Positions 26,951 through 40,287 are shown, counted from the stretch's first letter. The stretch: DNA of 50,421 nt from Phaeoceros laevis (GCA_049999765.1 JBNGIQ010009150.1:54411-104831); one strand, 5' to 3'. Notes: generated from the letters alone by a model not told the origin. Made by a program: numbers and translations.

Positions 26951-29900
26951 CTAACAGTTTGAGGCAGAAGGTAACAGGAGACCAATGAGGCATTCACTGG
27001 GTTGGGGAGCGATGGTCAGCATAGAACAAATCTCAACTGACCATGGTAAGATGTAGAGCATGCGTGACCATATCCTGTCCCCGCCACTGATCTTCACCAC
27101 CCCAGCACGATCCCTTTCTTTCAAATATGTTACAAACTGATCAAACTGCCACCGCACAACATTCTCAGCTTTCCCCAAACCCGACATAGAACACTAAACA
27201 GCAACAAAAGCATTTGCACAAAACAGCAATCTAACAAACAAGCTCCAATCATGTCACATAATGTTGCTAAATCCTTCTAGGTTACAGGCTCACCATATGA
27301 CATCAACAACTGGCAACTAAGGGACTACATTTAGTGGAGTAAGCTTACCCCATCATGACTTTGTGCTGCCGGCGACAAAAACAGCCTACATACTTCTCTC
27401 TGCATGGTCCAGACCAGTTTTATGCTATCAGCAACAAGACTATACAAGAGATTGAAACATCACAACAAAATGATTCAATGGACAAGGCAATCAAGGTCCA
27501 TAGGCATGAACAAACCTGCAGAGGAGAGGTACTATTGAAAGTGTTCTTCACAGACTTAAAGTCTGCACGTTTCGTTACATCCAGCTTTTCGGGCCATCTA
27601 CAAGTAGAAACCACCCTCAGCCAATACTCTGTCAGAATAAAACTTGAAGTAATGGCTCTGCACTAAACAAGGACATTTGAGCCTCTCAACGACAAACAGC
27701 ATTTGAGCTCCTTACCCTGTTGGTTCCCGCAGTCCACCTTCATACCCACATGTCGTTGACTCCTGCCGGTATGCAATGACTTCACAGTATTGCATGCCGC
27801 TCTTGCAAAGTGGTCCAATCCAGGGCTGTGGCCCTCGCCTAACTCGACTCTCAAATGTAGAACGCCTCACTGGCACTTCAGAAGCAAACTCTCTGGGGGG
27901 TGGGGGACTTCGAGATGGTGGTGGAAAGGAGGATGGTGCAGCAGAGGGTGAAAAAGGTGGTGGACTTGCACCTGCAGGTGGAGGTGGGTGAGGTGGCGAG
28001 ATTGGTGCTACAGGTGTTAAAGATGTACTAGACTGGCGAGAGGACTTGACCACTGCCGGAGTAACTGGAGACTGTGAAAATGTATTGATCCGCCCATGGC
28101 CTCTCTCAACTTTACCTCCAAACCCCATTGAAGACGCAGCTGCAGTCTTCCCTGCAGAACTGGCAGCTGCAGGTGAGACTTGATCAAAGGAAGAGCTACC
28201 AGACCAACCACCACTCTGAGGCACTTTATCCAGGTTGAGACGTGGTGGCTGCTTTGGGGCAGCCACAGGTGATGGTTGAGGTGGTAAGGGGGGGCGAGTA
28301 GCAGAGGACTGCCGCTCAAGCAGAGGCTTACGTCCAGGTACACTACTTGCATAGCTATCATCATAACTCCTGGAGTCCCTATATTCTGCAGAGCCACGGT
28401 ATACAGCTGAGTCCACCCTAGTAGCTGTAGCATCTGATCGAACTGGTTCTTCTTTCTGATCTGATGGCGGCTCAAAATAAGGCCTTCTATGCTCTCTACG
28501 ATCAATATCCTCCGGGTAGTCCTTGTCACTGACACCCCCCCAACCTGGAGGCAGAGACCTATTGCCAGGCGTTCCAGCTTCATCTGAATTTCCTGGCGTT
28601 GAAGAATGCCTATCTTCCCGCTCATGCTCCCATTCCCTGGTACCCCGTGATATAGCTCGTTCTCTGTCACGATGATGGTCAAACGCACGCCGGCGGGAAT
28701 CATCAACAGGCCCTTGCCCATATGCTGAATTCTGGAATCCGTGGAACTGAGGATTCTCACTTTGCTGCATAGATATTGCTGAGTTGCTGAACTTCACAAG
28801 ACGGACAGAACTGTGATTAAAGGTTCAAAGCACTAGCACCAAATATAACATCCGTTGACTGTAGTAAAAAGATAATAGTAATACGCAAGGGAATCTGGTG
28901 AAGATAGCACCTGAACTCAATCTGTATGCTTGCATCAAGACGACCTGAGACGCTCCGGAGAGCAACCGCTGCAGCCTCCACTGTATCAAATTCCACAAAC
29001 CGGCAAGGACCCCTGCTAGTCCGTGCACTCCTCACCTTTGTGACACCGCCAACTCCTGCTGTTGCCATATTAAAGAGCGACTTTAACTCAGATTCGTTCA
29101 TGAAACTGGGACCCACACAGTCCGGCAATCCAATCCAGAGGGTGTTAGTTGGCACTCTCTCAGTAACTTCTCGTCCTGCAACACGGAAATTCCTATTTCT
29201 CCCAGGTGCAAGGTTGCCGCCACCTGCAGCCATGTGAAATTTGCTAGACAAGTTTGCCAAAGCAGAACTCAATGCATGACCTCCAGCCATCCTGCCACCA
29301 GACTGCAATGACGGTGAATGCAGAAGTGCACTAGCATGAGGTGGTGAGTTTAGATGAGGGGGCGGCGGATTCCGATTGGGGTTATTCTTGAACTCCACCT
29401 GTATGCACTGGCACCCAAATCGGGTTCCATTAAGCTGGACTTTTGCCACTGCAGCCTCCTCACAAGAACGGAAGTCGATGAAACAGCATGAACTAGCCCG
29501 CAAGAGTTTCCATCCAGTGAGCTCTCCATATTGAGCAAAGGCCCCTACTAGGTCCTCTTCGCGCACCATGGGGTCAATTCGTCCAACCCACAGATGCCGG
29601 TTACCAAACTCATTACCAACAGTGCGTACTGGCACGTTCCGCTCCAAGACTCTCGGAGGAGGAACAGGTATCCCACCTTCTTTACGCCGCTGGCGGACAT
29701 GCAGTACCACTTTTGCAGCTTCTTCAGCTGCCTCAAACTCCAAGAGGATAGCACTAGCACTAACCAAAGCAAGAACAGTTCGAGGGCTTTTCAGACCCGC
29801 ACTTGCAATGTCATTCAGAAGTTCATCTTTAGCACTTTGACTTGATATCCCTCCTATCCACACATGGCAGCTTGCACCGGTTGGTGCCCCTCCATTGCTT

Positions 29901-32353
29901 CCTCTGCTAGTACTACCATCCAAGAACCTTATCTGCAATGACTTCCCAAAGTGCAGTTTGCCCTGCAGAGTTTCACGTGCCTTCACAGCATCCCTTACAT
30001 TCTTGTAATCAACCACTGCGCAGTCCTGACCCCTGAATATGGTGACACTGTCCACATGCCCAAATTGTTCAAACTCAAACCTCAAAGATGATTCACTCGC
30101 ACCTTGACCAACTGACCCCACCCAGAGGTGCTGAGACGCAGCATAAACATCCATGGCTGCAGGATCACCGTCATGATACCAGACTTGACGATTTGGAGAT
30201 GAAGAATGCTGCGGGGTGGATGGCTGTGGGGGAGATGGGATTGCATTGACAGCATCCTTTCTCGGACCTCCATTAGCTGGACTTCCCCACGGATCTCCCT
30301 GATTTGATGCAAACGTTCCTGCATCCTTAGGATCTCTCAACCTGCTGTGGTGCATCGCTGAATCCCAAGACCTGTAATCAGACTTGAATGTGCTGTTTGC
30401 ACCTCTACCCACTCCATTGCCAGACAGCCTTTCCCGCCTTGGTGGTAAGTCGTCAGTTTCAGCTTCACTATGATGATTGCCATTCAGCCTCCCATGCTCC
30501 CTGGTGGTCAGCTGTTCTTCATCTTTGTCAGAACTGCTTGGCATACCCTCCAGACCATTTTCCTGAAACTTCTCCACCCCGGAAACGTCACCGTTTTCTG
30601 ACTCTGCACCCTGTCCAGAGCGTTCTGGGTCTAGACACACTTCCTCAGAGGCAAATGACACATTCACCCTCTCATCCTCAGCAGCTCTTATTGCCTCAAG
30701 TTCCTCACCATCTAGCTCCAAGTCACTGGGGGTAAAAGAACGCAATGACTTGACAAAGTCAGTCAACAAGACATGCGATTCTGCCAAAGCTTCCTGGCTT
30801 GCAGACCTACGAAAATCACGTACAGCTGTGACTATCCACCGTTCTAATGCTGGTCTAGGATGTATCACCTGTCAAAATTCCAAAACGAGATGCAACCAAT
30901 CATGTTAGTAGAGGAACTGCTCACAGAAGAATGCAGACCATTTCATGTTGCCCAAAATTTCAGATAACAGATATAGTAATTTGTATTTTGACAAATCATT
31001 CAAAAGACAACATATGAGACAATCAGCAATTGAGCCAATACTAGACAAAGTAGACAGAGGGCCAAACAAGAAGGCATGATTTAGTCCTAAATCCCGAATA
31101 TTGCACTTGGGTCTCACCTCTGTCACCAAATTTGAGTTAATGGGTGCACTCTTCCCTGACCCTTGGACTGCGATGTCCTCCTGGTGCAAAGTGGCAACTT
31201 CTGCCTGTGCCACCGAAGAATCTCCTGCAGCCAAGGACGGGCCAGCATCCTCCTTTGCTTTTTGAATGGCAACAGATGATCTACCATATGCCATAATCTG
31301 CCTAAGAAAATGCTGGCCATCTTTCCGAAATTCCAGATTTGGGGATTCCAACAAGTCAAAGCAAGTCACGAGCATTCCCTCAGGGTCAGTATGAAAAAGA
31401 TTGACAGTACTTGAGATCACCATCTTCTCCAACTTTTGAGAAGCTGACAATGGGTTTTTGTCCACTACTGACGACAAACCGTCAGTTTTTGAATCACCGC
31501 CACAATCTGCATCAACCAGGGCTCTCCCATGTAGCTGATGAAGCAGGTACAGCGCAATATTCCGACAGACTGCTGCAGACTTCGCACCTAGGCCAGAAGA
31601 TGTTTCCGATGACTTGGTTACAGCTGCTGCTGACAGCTCTACAAGTCCAGCATAAGCAGCCCTAGCTGTCTCCTCCGCCAAAGAATCAGTATCCGCTCCT
31701 TGCAAAATTAGGTCACCGCTCCAATCACAAATGTGGAGAATGGTCCGCGAGGATTCCTCCAAGCAACCGGGGCAGAAGACGGCGTAGCGTGGAATAAGCT
31801 CAGCGGCGATCCGTCTAACACTCGCACAACCTGCACCCAGAAAAATCACGGCATATCACCTCCCAGCCTAGGGGTCTGTATACCACCACCTAAAGTCGGC
31901 TAAAAAGAAAAACAGATGATGATGGGGAAGAGGTGGAGGTGGGTGAAAGATACTACCAGTCGCAAAGCTGAGCATTGCCCGGAAGGCCTCCTCCACATCC
32001 TGCTCCGAGTCACGATCGTCGGCAAGACAACCTTTCAGCCGGCGGTAAGCCTTGGAGATACCATCGACCTCCTCCCGGTTGCGCTTCTTTCGTAGTTTTT
32101 CTTCGTCTATCTCCAAGCTGTGGTCACCAGAGGAACTCTGACTAGGCTCTAGAGGTGTTCTTTCCGGACTCCCAGAAACTTCGGCACGTTCACCTGTCGC
32201 CTCCGCCTGGCTGGAGAACTCTGGTCCTTCCTCAATTGGGCCGGGTGACATGTCTGGTGGACAGGGTCCTTCTCCTTCAGCTGGCGGAGCGAGCCCATCA
32301 ACCGTAAAGAAGTCATGGCGCCGACGCTTCTTAACCGGCGGCTCCAAGGCCAT
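26951..32353 (-). CDS. Nuclear multi-RRM protein with C-terminal SPOC domain
   Basis: Six exons, 32353-31957, 31830-31118, 30868-28911, 28810-27716, 27597-27516 and 27193-26951, sum to 4488 nt (1495 aa) in frame. The start MALEPPVKKRRRHDFF carries a nuclear localisation signal. An N-terminal helical region (about 105-340; SVRRIAAELIPRYAVFCPG) precedes four RRM-type folds near 617-687 (QHLWVGSVG), 704-766 (CHVWIGGIS), 794-864 (RHLWVGRID) and 940-1022 (NTLWIGLPD). A Pro/Ser-rich linker leads to a split SPOC domain (WIGPLCKSGMQYCEV, WPEKLDVTKRADF, FDQFVTYLKERDRAGVVKI, ECLIGLLLP). This is the plant FPA/Spen-like architecture, acting in co-transcriptional RNA processing and 3' end choice; it resembles the large uncharacterised relatives more than FPA itself. 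The start of exon 6 at TGT after ttgttgctgtttag is the least certain junction. Confidence 0.85.
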
Positions 32354-33079
32354 ATTCGGCAGCACGCGGCTGGGGGTAGCCCTACTTTCCAATTCCAACA
32401 AAAATGTGTCCACTCTTTTCCTCTGGCCAATCACAAAATCCAGCCGGGATTTGTCACGTTACAGGAATATCCTGCTCCAGTAAGCACGTTAGGATAGTCT
32501 AAGGCTCTAAGCCTCCATGTATCTGCTATGGTGCTTGAGTTTGCTATAATTACATGGAGCATGCAGCTTTTAAATGTGAGGTGATACTCACATGACAAAA
32601 CTATCTCTAAGAACACTAAACTAACCCTTGAGACGCTCGGACCTTTCCGACACATCAAGCATGTAACAAAGACTCTTCTTCTTCTTCACAATAGTAGCTT
32701 ACACTATGTGGTTAAAGATATCAATTGCTCAAGAGCCAAACAAGAAGCGTGATTCTCAATTCATCTCTTATCTATGGCATTCAAAAATAGTAGATGGATT
32801 CCTCCAGAGAGTGATCCTTTGATCCTCTCTATCACAAATGTGTGCACCTTTAGGACCCATCAAATACGCAGTAAAAACTCTTTTTCTTTAGTGCTGCAAG
32901 TATAATCAAAGGACAAATTTGAGCCTTGGTCTATTGCACAATAGTTAGCAACTTAGAGAACAATACACAATATTTGGCAACTTAGAGATTTTGTTGAGGG
33001 TATGTGTATCCTCAATAGCATAGCATGTCTCTTAGTAACTACCCTATTCTATCACATAATGTTTGAGCTTTTTCCCCTT

Positions 33080-33200
33080 CCCCTTTAACTTCACAGGGTA
33101 GTATCACCTACCCTTGAGCATTGCCCCTTTAACTTCATAAGGTAGTAGTATCACCTACCCTTGAGCTGTTCCCCTTTAACTTCATAAGGTAGTGTCACAT
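33080..33200. repeat. Imperfect 44-47 bp tandem repeat, three copies
   Basis: Copies begin with cccctttaacttca at 33080, 33124 and 33171, and the first two continue to tatcacctacccttgagc. The third copy diverges after ggtagtg. Confidence 0.8.
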
Positions 33201-33769
33201 GATATATATTTCTATTACTTCATTGTAAGGGGATCTCTCTCCTTTAAGAGACCGTGCATTTTGCATTCTCCGTTTTATGCCATCTTTTAAATATTTAATA
33301 TGCCAGCACCAAGGGTCTTAGGGTTTTGGTGCATGCTGGGATGGCGGCCAAATATGCAATGTCTAGGGTAATGTTATCATCTACTTTTCCATGTTGCACT
33401 TCTGAAGTCCTTCTAGGTCGACGAAAATCATATGCCACAGCCTGACATCCTTTATCTGCATCAGTGGGCCATGTGGCCAAACTGCAGTCGCAAGTAACGA
33501 GTGGTCGCGGTAAGGGCAAGTAGTACTGTAGCAGTGTACCACCTCTTTATCCCCTTCGCTAGAAATTTTCACACGACTTCAGAATTTCAGGTTACTACTA
33601 GCCCTTGTTTTGTGGATAAATGAACTTTCTTCATTCCTGTTTCGATTAGACTATAGCCAGGAAAAATATCCTCCTCCTTCCTTCCCTGGAATCCATGGTA
33701 GCCCCAGTTCATAGCAGCGAATGCTGAGACGTATTCAGCCAGGTGCCTGGTGCTAACATCTGCATCACA

Positions 33770-33869
33770 NNNNNNNNNNNNNNNNNNNNNNNNNNNNNNN
33801 NNNNNNNNNNNNNNNNNNNNNNNNNNNNNNNNNNNNNNNNNNNNNNNNNNNNNNNNNNNNNNNNNNNNN
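33770..33869. other. Assembly gap of 100 N
   Basis: Exactly 100 N, the conventional size for a gap of unknown length. The flanks (gcatcaca and atcacatcgg) share atcaca, so a repeat may have stopped assembly. Confidence 0.99.
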
Positions 33870-35618
33870 ATCACATCGGAGTAGAGAGCTTTCCGTCTGA
33901 ACCAGTTCCAGTGAAAATTAGGCAGCGTCAGCTAAGGGAACGAGCAGGTTCTCATCAGCTCGCTTGTGGATTGGCTGTTATAAGACCCCGGAAATTAGTC
34001 CTGGCACACATCGTGTGCGAGAGTCATTTCTGACATATATTACAACTTTTGCACACTTTCACCTCAGAAACCGATCTAGCCTTGATGATGTGCTGAGGAC
34101 CCATGGTCCATTCTTAGTTTCCGAGTCGCCTTAATAACTTCGATCCCCTGTTCATTATTAATGCTGCAAGTGCGCTCCAAGCTTTTTCAGTGGGTCATCC
34201 ATCAGCACACTTTCCTGTGGCACCTGTATATAGAGTTGTTGAGCCTTTTGAAGCCTCTCCATGCCCCAGAGTCACAGTACCGTGCTCCAGGGATGACATC
34301 TTGTTCACTTCCAATGCTAACTAGGGTGAGCCTGGCTGCACTGGAGGAAAGAAAATCACGATGCTAGGAAGGGAAACCTCAGAGAGTCTGGAGTAAGTCA
34401 TGGCAATTCACTCAAGAAGTGACTTGTGTGATCTTGCGAAAGCACTTGAACTGGAATAGAAGTCCTCTAGAAATCATAACGCATGAGGAGAATACCAGAC
34501 TTTGCACTGGGCAGCATCATATTTTGTTTTTGACCAAGCTTGCTGGACAATATTGTTTCCTTGGCAAACGAAGCTTGCATCTGTTTCCCTGGAGACCAGC
34601 CACTCGCGGAAGCAGTTATGGCCGAAGCCTGGCTATACGTGCTCATCGTCTTGCTCTTTCCACAGTTAGTACGGCTCAGGGAAGCTCATGGAGTGGATGT
34701 CGAGCCTTACCTGTTGACTGGAGTGCACGCAGAGTTCGAGAAAGGAAGCTCATGCTAGTACGATCTGGTGACTAACTGGACATGGCATCTTCTATACATG
34801 ATAGTAGAGGGAAATCTGCAAGCCTGGGTGTAAGGTCGTCTCACAGGCTCACCATATGCTGGCGTATGTAGCAAAGCCGACAAAATTCCTTGTTGCAGCA
34901 AGCTGACCACGAACAGTGGCAGCATTCCTCCTGCAGTCCTACTTTGCACACAACAATAGCAACCCCATCAACTTATACCACATCTTGCAACTCCATTGAG
35001 TAGACCTAGCATCACCCCTACGCTCTCGGGTCACCTAGGACACCCAACCGGACGCCTGCTTCGCCTTCCTATGTGCCTACTAAAATCTGTGAAGACTGTC
35101 TTCCAGGTACATGCAGGCACCAGTATATTCCACTGCAGTGCCAATGTAGAAAACCTGCTGGCAGACTTGTTTCATGCACGCTGGACTTCTACTATGCCAG
35201 ATGCAGGTCACATGACTCTCTCGTCACATGTCCTGAGCCACTCACCCTGCACTACAGGTCCGTCAGAGTAGCAAACGAACTTTGAACAGGAGAAAGGTCT
35301 GGAAGGTTGTCACCACACTGCGACCAGTTGGAAAGCTCAAGCAGTCAGCCCATGTCTGGGCTCTCAAAATCTTGAGTATCTGAGGAGCCTGCAATTCCAT
35401 GAGCTCGGCGGAGAACTGCAGTCTTTCACCACGATGCACCTGAGGCTGGAGGGTCCCAGAAACAAGCACGGACTTATCGACTGGTTTGAAGGCCTTTGAA
35501 GGCCTTTGAAAGCCCTACAGCTAGAAGTGAACCAAGTTTCAAAAACGCTTTGTTACTTGACTCGAACAACATTCCTCGCCGCAATTTCGTCAGGACTTCA
35601 CAGCTTACCCCTAAGGCT

Positions 35619-37476
35619 ATGGCGGCCGCGGTGTTGGCAGCTCTGTCGGCGGAGGAGATGAGTGCGATGTGGGCAAGTGTGGATGACTTGCTGGCTCAGA
35701 AGCTCGTCAGCCGTGGCCTGAATCGCGGTGAGTACTCCCGGGACTTGGATAAGGCTGGTCTGTTGAAGTGTCATATGGTTGCAGCGCAAGAGTATCAGAG
35801 AATGCTAGACATCGACCCGGGCACACCTCGCGTCCACCATCTCATGGAGCTGCAACGGGACGATATCCCGCTGGAATCCCTAGAGAAGATGGAAAAAATC
35901 AGGTATGGCACCACAGAGAGCAAGCAGGTGGTTGCGAGACTACAACTGCTACTAGTGTTGGACTTGCTGCGATGATGAGAGGTTTTGCAATGTCAGCTCT
36001 GGGAATGTTTGTGACAGCCTGGACACCCGTGTTCTCAATTCCGAGCGAGGCGACACTTTCACGATCCAGTCCCGGCATGCCCTGTATGGACGCCTGTGCG
36101 CCACTCCATACAAGACCGGCGGTGTGCACACGGTGCTGGAGGATTCCTATGGGAGAGCCATCCCGGTGGTGATCCACCATGCGGCATCTGCGAGCGATTA
36201 CCCTGCCGGCATGCTGGTGGCAATCAAGCAGCCTTGCTTCAAGACCCTGACGCTCCCTGACAGGTGCGTGGGAGTGATGGTGGACAATCCGACGCATTTG
36301 GTGAATCTGAGTGCGGGTAGGGTTCCGGCGGATGCAGAGAGCACCTTCGGGTGCAGCGATGTCATCGGGCCTGTGCAGATAGCGCTGGGCAAGGATGAGC
36401 ACAACAACGGGAGGAGAGGCTTGTTTGCCACTAGGGAAGTGAAGCACGGGGAGGTGATTCTCCGGACCGTCCCCCTCACCAGGGGGAAGAAGAGGAGCAA
36501 GCAGAGTATGCTGGGATTGATCATGCACGGACAGAACATCGACACCTCCACTCCCTTACCCGAGCGCATCATTCCTTCGACGATGCAGGAGCTGATTGCG
36601 AACGCGTTGAAGGTGGCGCAGGAGCATCCTCGGTGCTCGCACATGCTCTCCAGCTTGGCACTGGCGGACAGCCCGACCAAGTCCATCCCTCCCATGGCTC
36701 TCTTCGATCCGTCAGTCAAGGGGAGGTATGATCCGTTGCCGCTGGACATCGGGCGGGTCCGGCGGACCATCGCCACCAATGTGGCAGGGACGGGCGGGAC
36801 TGGAGACGCTGAAGCTTCTGCAGTCTACGCGCTGCCATCTTTCATGAACCACGACTGCGACCCGAACTGCGGGGTGAGCTACGACGGGGAGGAGCAGGAG
36901 ATCCAGATTGTGCGGACCAGCGGCACTGTGCCTGCCGGAGGGGAGCTGTGTCTAGGGTACTGGGACGTCAGGCGGACATGGCATTTCCGGCAGAGTCAGT
37001 CTCGGGACCTACACTTCTCCTGCTCTTGCCGGAGGTGCCTCTTTGAGGAGAGGCTGGCTCGGAGTTCCCCCAGGTTCAAGCAGCTGAGCAAGCAATGGCA
37101 CGACATCAACGAGGCTCACCTGGTGAAGCCGAAGGATGTTGCTCCCGGAGAGGCTCCCCCCAGGGCCAAGGCTCCCTCGCAGGCCTCGTCTGCCATGCTT
37201 AGGGATGAGGTGGAGAACATGCTGCGACGTGCCAAGATGACTCCTCAGCAGCAGGAGTGGATTAGGAAATCCTTCTCTCAACAGGTAGCAGGGGTCCGTG
37301 CCTTCAGCAGCAGCAGCATGAGTAGCGAGAGAAGGGCAAATGTAAGGCTGACAGTACGTCCATCCTCAACTGTGAGCTTGGGAGCCAGGGTGCATGTGCA
37401 TCACAGCTCCATGCTGTCCGCTTTTCTCCCCAAAAGAATGTCACTCTGGCGCCCAGTTCTCAAGCTCTTACCGTAG
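35619..37476 (+). CDS. SET-domain protein (At1g33400/At1g26760-like)
   Basis: Two exons, 35619-35902 and 36018-37476, join in frame (AG|C) to about 580 aa. The ATG opens MAAAVLAALSAEE; the open frame further upstream has no ATG. A small beta-rich region (about 100-200; GRLCATPYKTGGVHTVLED) precedes the SET fold: GRRGLFATREVKHGEVIL (about 225), the catalytic NHDCDPN (about 372-378), GGELCLGYWDV (about 408) and post-SET cysteines CSCRRC (about 430). The layout matches plant SET proteins of the At1g33400/At1g26760 (SMYD-like) group, putative lysine methyltransferases; the substrate is unknown. The long SET insert is usual for SMYD-like proteins. The 3' end is doubtful: a CAG|GTAGCA donor at 37284/37285 could instead splice to an exon at 37672-37791, which would replace the last 64 residues with 39 others. 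Confidence 0.8.
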
Positions 37477-39043
37477 CAGTCACGGTAGAAACACGTGATG
37501 GGTAGGCCCATTCTTTCTTTGCTTTGTCCATCTCCGAGTCATCACCTAATATTACCTTTTGAGGAGTCACACAGCTCTCCCTAGTTGAAAGATGGGGGCA
37601 AATTCTGCATGAGCATTGAGCAGCATGCATGCAAGGAATCAGTTCTTTTTTCTAATCCGAATCACTTGTAGCGATCAGGCAAGGATTTGTGGGGCATCTT
37701 CCAGCTTCATCATTTCCGTTGCAACTTGCAGCCAACACGCCGCATTTTGCATGAGGAGCACAATCAACGAGGACAAGGACAGGAGGGCTGATCCCAAAGT
37801 AGATTAGCCCAATATGGCTTCTTCCTCTTATCTTCCAGGTCAGTTGATCACCTGAGTTACGCAATTAGGACAATTACAGGCTACAGACTTGTTTGTTTCC
37901 ACCGTCAAACAAGTTTCAGCTGGCCGGGGTTGACTGGCCTGCGTCTGGTAGTAGGTAGGCCATGGACAGGAATGTACATGGAGGTGCCAGCTGCCGGCTC
38001 CCGGACCTTGCAGAGTCCGTGGCTGGCCGCCGCCCGTTGTTCACCGGACCATGTAGGCCTGCACGTACAGGACAAGCCGGTTCGGGGGGGCGGGGTCCAT
38101 GGGACCATGTCACCGCAGTCCCGGCCGCGTGGGCGCATGGCGATTTTTGTGCATTTGTGTGGATGGCAGCCCCCCGTTTTAGGGTCAACAGTGGCAAGGC
38201 ATTCTAGGCCCCGCGCTCGGCCCCACCAGCGCATGCGGCACCATTGTTCTATCTCAGGCCCATGCCAGCCAGACCTGGTGGACTGGTGGCGCTTGGCACA
38301 AGGGTTTCTATATCCATCTGCCGTCTGCCATTGATCTCACCCCGCATCTCTCAGATTTGCTCACAGTGCCGCTGCGGCTGTTCCCTGCCCCCATCTATAC
38401 CGTCGTTTCTAACCGCAGTAGTCTACATGTTGAAAGCATTTTCTTCATCCTTCATATCCCTCCCTGCGCCAGTGCATGCTGCCCGGGGCCCGCTGCCGCC
38501 AGTTCTCTCTATTTGTGCCACCCTCCGCCAAGGTTGCTTTTCATCCTCACTTGAGAACTTTCCCCTCCTCTTCCCTCCCGCCCGCGATCGTTGCTCTTCC
38601 TTGGCCTGGTGAATGCATGTGGTGCATTAGGAGTCCCGCCGGCTGTTGTGGAGCGAGAGCGCAGCAGAGTCTGTGGTGTGATGCACGAGCCTTGCCTGGC
38701 TGTGGAGCACTGGCCGCGCCCCTGTCTCTGGAGCTGCTGCTGCACGGGAGCTGCTGTTCCTGCTTGCATGCAACCCTGGTCGAGGCGGGAGGTATCTTGG
38801 CCGCAGCAGATCGGCATGGTGCTGGCGGCTGCGGAGGTCTTCTGGGACGGGGAACCGGAATGAGGGCGGGGACGCGCGTCTTGCCCCGCACTCCGCTTCA
38901 ATGCGCACGGATCACGACTTCAGCGCCAGGTCTCTGTGAGGAGGAGGACGCCGCTGTCGATGCGGATCGTCACGAGTTCTTTCAAGACTGAGTGAAGCAG
39001 CAGCAGTGGTGCAGGAGGAGTGACAGTAAGGTGCCTGGAAGAG
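37477..39043. other. GC-rich upstream region of the At1g01500-like gene
   Basis: Contains the 3' end of the SET gene and then 1.1 kb of GC-rich sequence with many overlapping chance frames on both strands. I recognise no domain. It is probably promoter and 5' UTR of the next gene. Confidence 0.45.
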
Positions 39044-40287
39044 ATGGCTGGCATGGAGGAAGGAGGAGGCGCGAGGCCGCCGTCGTATCTGCAACTCGAC
39101 ATCCCAGGGAGCGCAACCACCACCAGACAGACTCCCAACAAGCAGTTCGGGTACGGCGCGAGCATGGCGCGGGTGCACGCCTGGCTGGACATCAAATTCT
39201 TCTATGTGAAGGTGAACTCCTGCCAGGGGGAGGCGGTTCCGGAAACCCTGACCGTGCGCTACCTGCCTCGGAGCATCGGGACGGAGCTGGAGGTGAACGG
39301 GGGCCGAATCCCGCCCTCGGAGCACTCCAGCATCCACCTCAGAAGGGACAGGATGGATCCGGACGGTGCAGAGGTCACCTATGTGAGCACGGACCACCTG
39401 CGCACGAGCGGATCTGTAGCGTTCGAGATTTTGGAGGACGAGGAGCTGCTGCTGGTTGGCGCTCTCGAGTACTCCGAGGACGTGTCTCCGAGAGCTGTTG
39501 AGTATGCCGAGCCCTCTCCCTTGTATGAGGGTTTTGAGACTTCGCCCCGGAGCCCTTCCAAGAGTGTGCGTCTGGGTTGGAACATCGACTGCAGCTGCGT
39601 GCTCGGGGCCAACGGATGTAGCTTCACCAAAGGGAGGCATGATTATTCGGCTTCGGCTGTGACCCTGGCTCCGCCCACCATGGAAATTTGCGTGGTCGGG
39701 CGCTACCTGGGGCCGCCTGTTGTTCTCGCACAGACGGTCAGCCTCACGGCCAGACGCCGAAACAGTGTGCGACGTGGCACGCTGGATGCTATTCCGGAGG
39801 GGGATGTGCTGGACAGGAACTCTGTTACTCTCATTTTGGCAGACCAGGGTGGTCAGGTACCTCAGACATTCGTCACTGGCCCTACCAGATTGTTCTTTAT
39901 CCTTCTGCTGTTCCCTCCCAGTACCCTGTTCGTTGAACTGCTTTTTTGGGGGAATACGTACATTCGAGCATGTGATGTATGTGGTGCATGGATGCTGCAT
40001 TTTTGCACTTGATCTAACTCAATCTGTGCCTGTTGTGCAATCTTCAGGTCATTGAGAGTAGGGGTGGTGTGGATTACGACGAAGATAGTAAAGTGGCTGG
40101 AGCTCTGAGCTACTATTCTCTGGATGGGTTTGACAATGACGACAGGCACTTATCGTGGTTCAACACTGGAGTGAGAGTTGGTGTGGGGCTTGGCTTAGGG
40201 ATGTGTATAGGTATTGGCCTGGGAGTGGGTTTGATTGTACGGTCGTATCAGGCAACGACGAGAACAGTCAGGAGAAGATTTTTTTAG
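39044..40287 (+). CDS. At1g01500-like plant-specific protein with C-terminal membrane anchor
   Basis: Two exons, 39044-39856 and 40048-40287, with a CAG|GTACCT donor, give 350 aa. The body matches the plant-only family typified by At1g01500 (sometimes mislabelled erythronate-4-phosphate dehydrogenase-like): WLDIKFFYVKV, LTVRYLPRSIGTELEVNG, HLRRDRMDPDGAEVTYVST, WNIDC, then LDAIPEGD. Exon 2 supplies WFNTGVRVGVGLGLG and one glycine-dense helix (about 312-335) followed by RSYQATTR, a tail-anchor-like end. No catalytic motif is visible and the family's role is unknown. The start could also be the second ATG three codons later. Confidence 0.85.

Larger units (their letters stand above)
32354..35618. 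other. 3.3 kb AT-rich intergenic region with an assembly gap
   Basis: A divergent spacer between the RRM/SPOC gene and the SET gene, so both promoters lie here. It contains an imperfect tandem repeat at 33080-33200 and a 100-N gap. Short frames such as 34540-34758 are open but unrecognised. Confidence 0.5.

Noticed and set aside
33587-33874. Minus frame running through the 100-N gap
   Set aside because: Most of it is unknown sequence; the readable part has no domain.
34540-34758. Hydrophobic 72-codon plus frame beginning MLDNIVSLANEAC
   Set aside because: The membrane-like stretch looked interesting, but there is no family match and no promoter or splice context that I can defend.
38244-38991. 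Many long frames on both strands before the At1g01500-like gene
   Set aside because: High GC depletes stop codons; all frames overlap each other and none has a domain.
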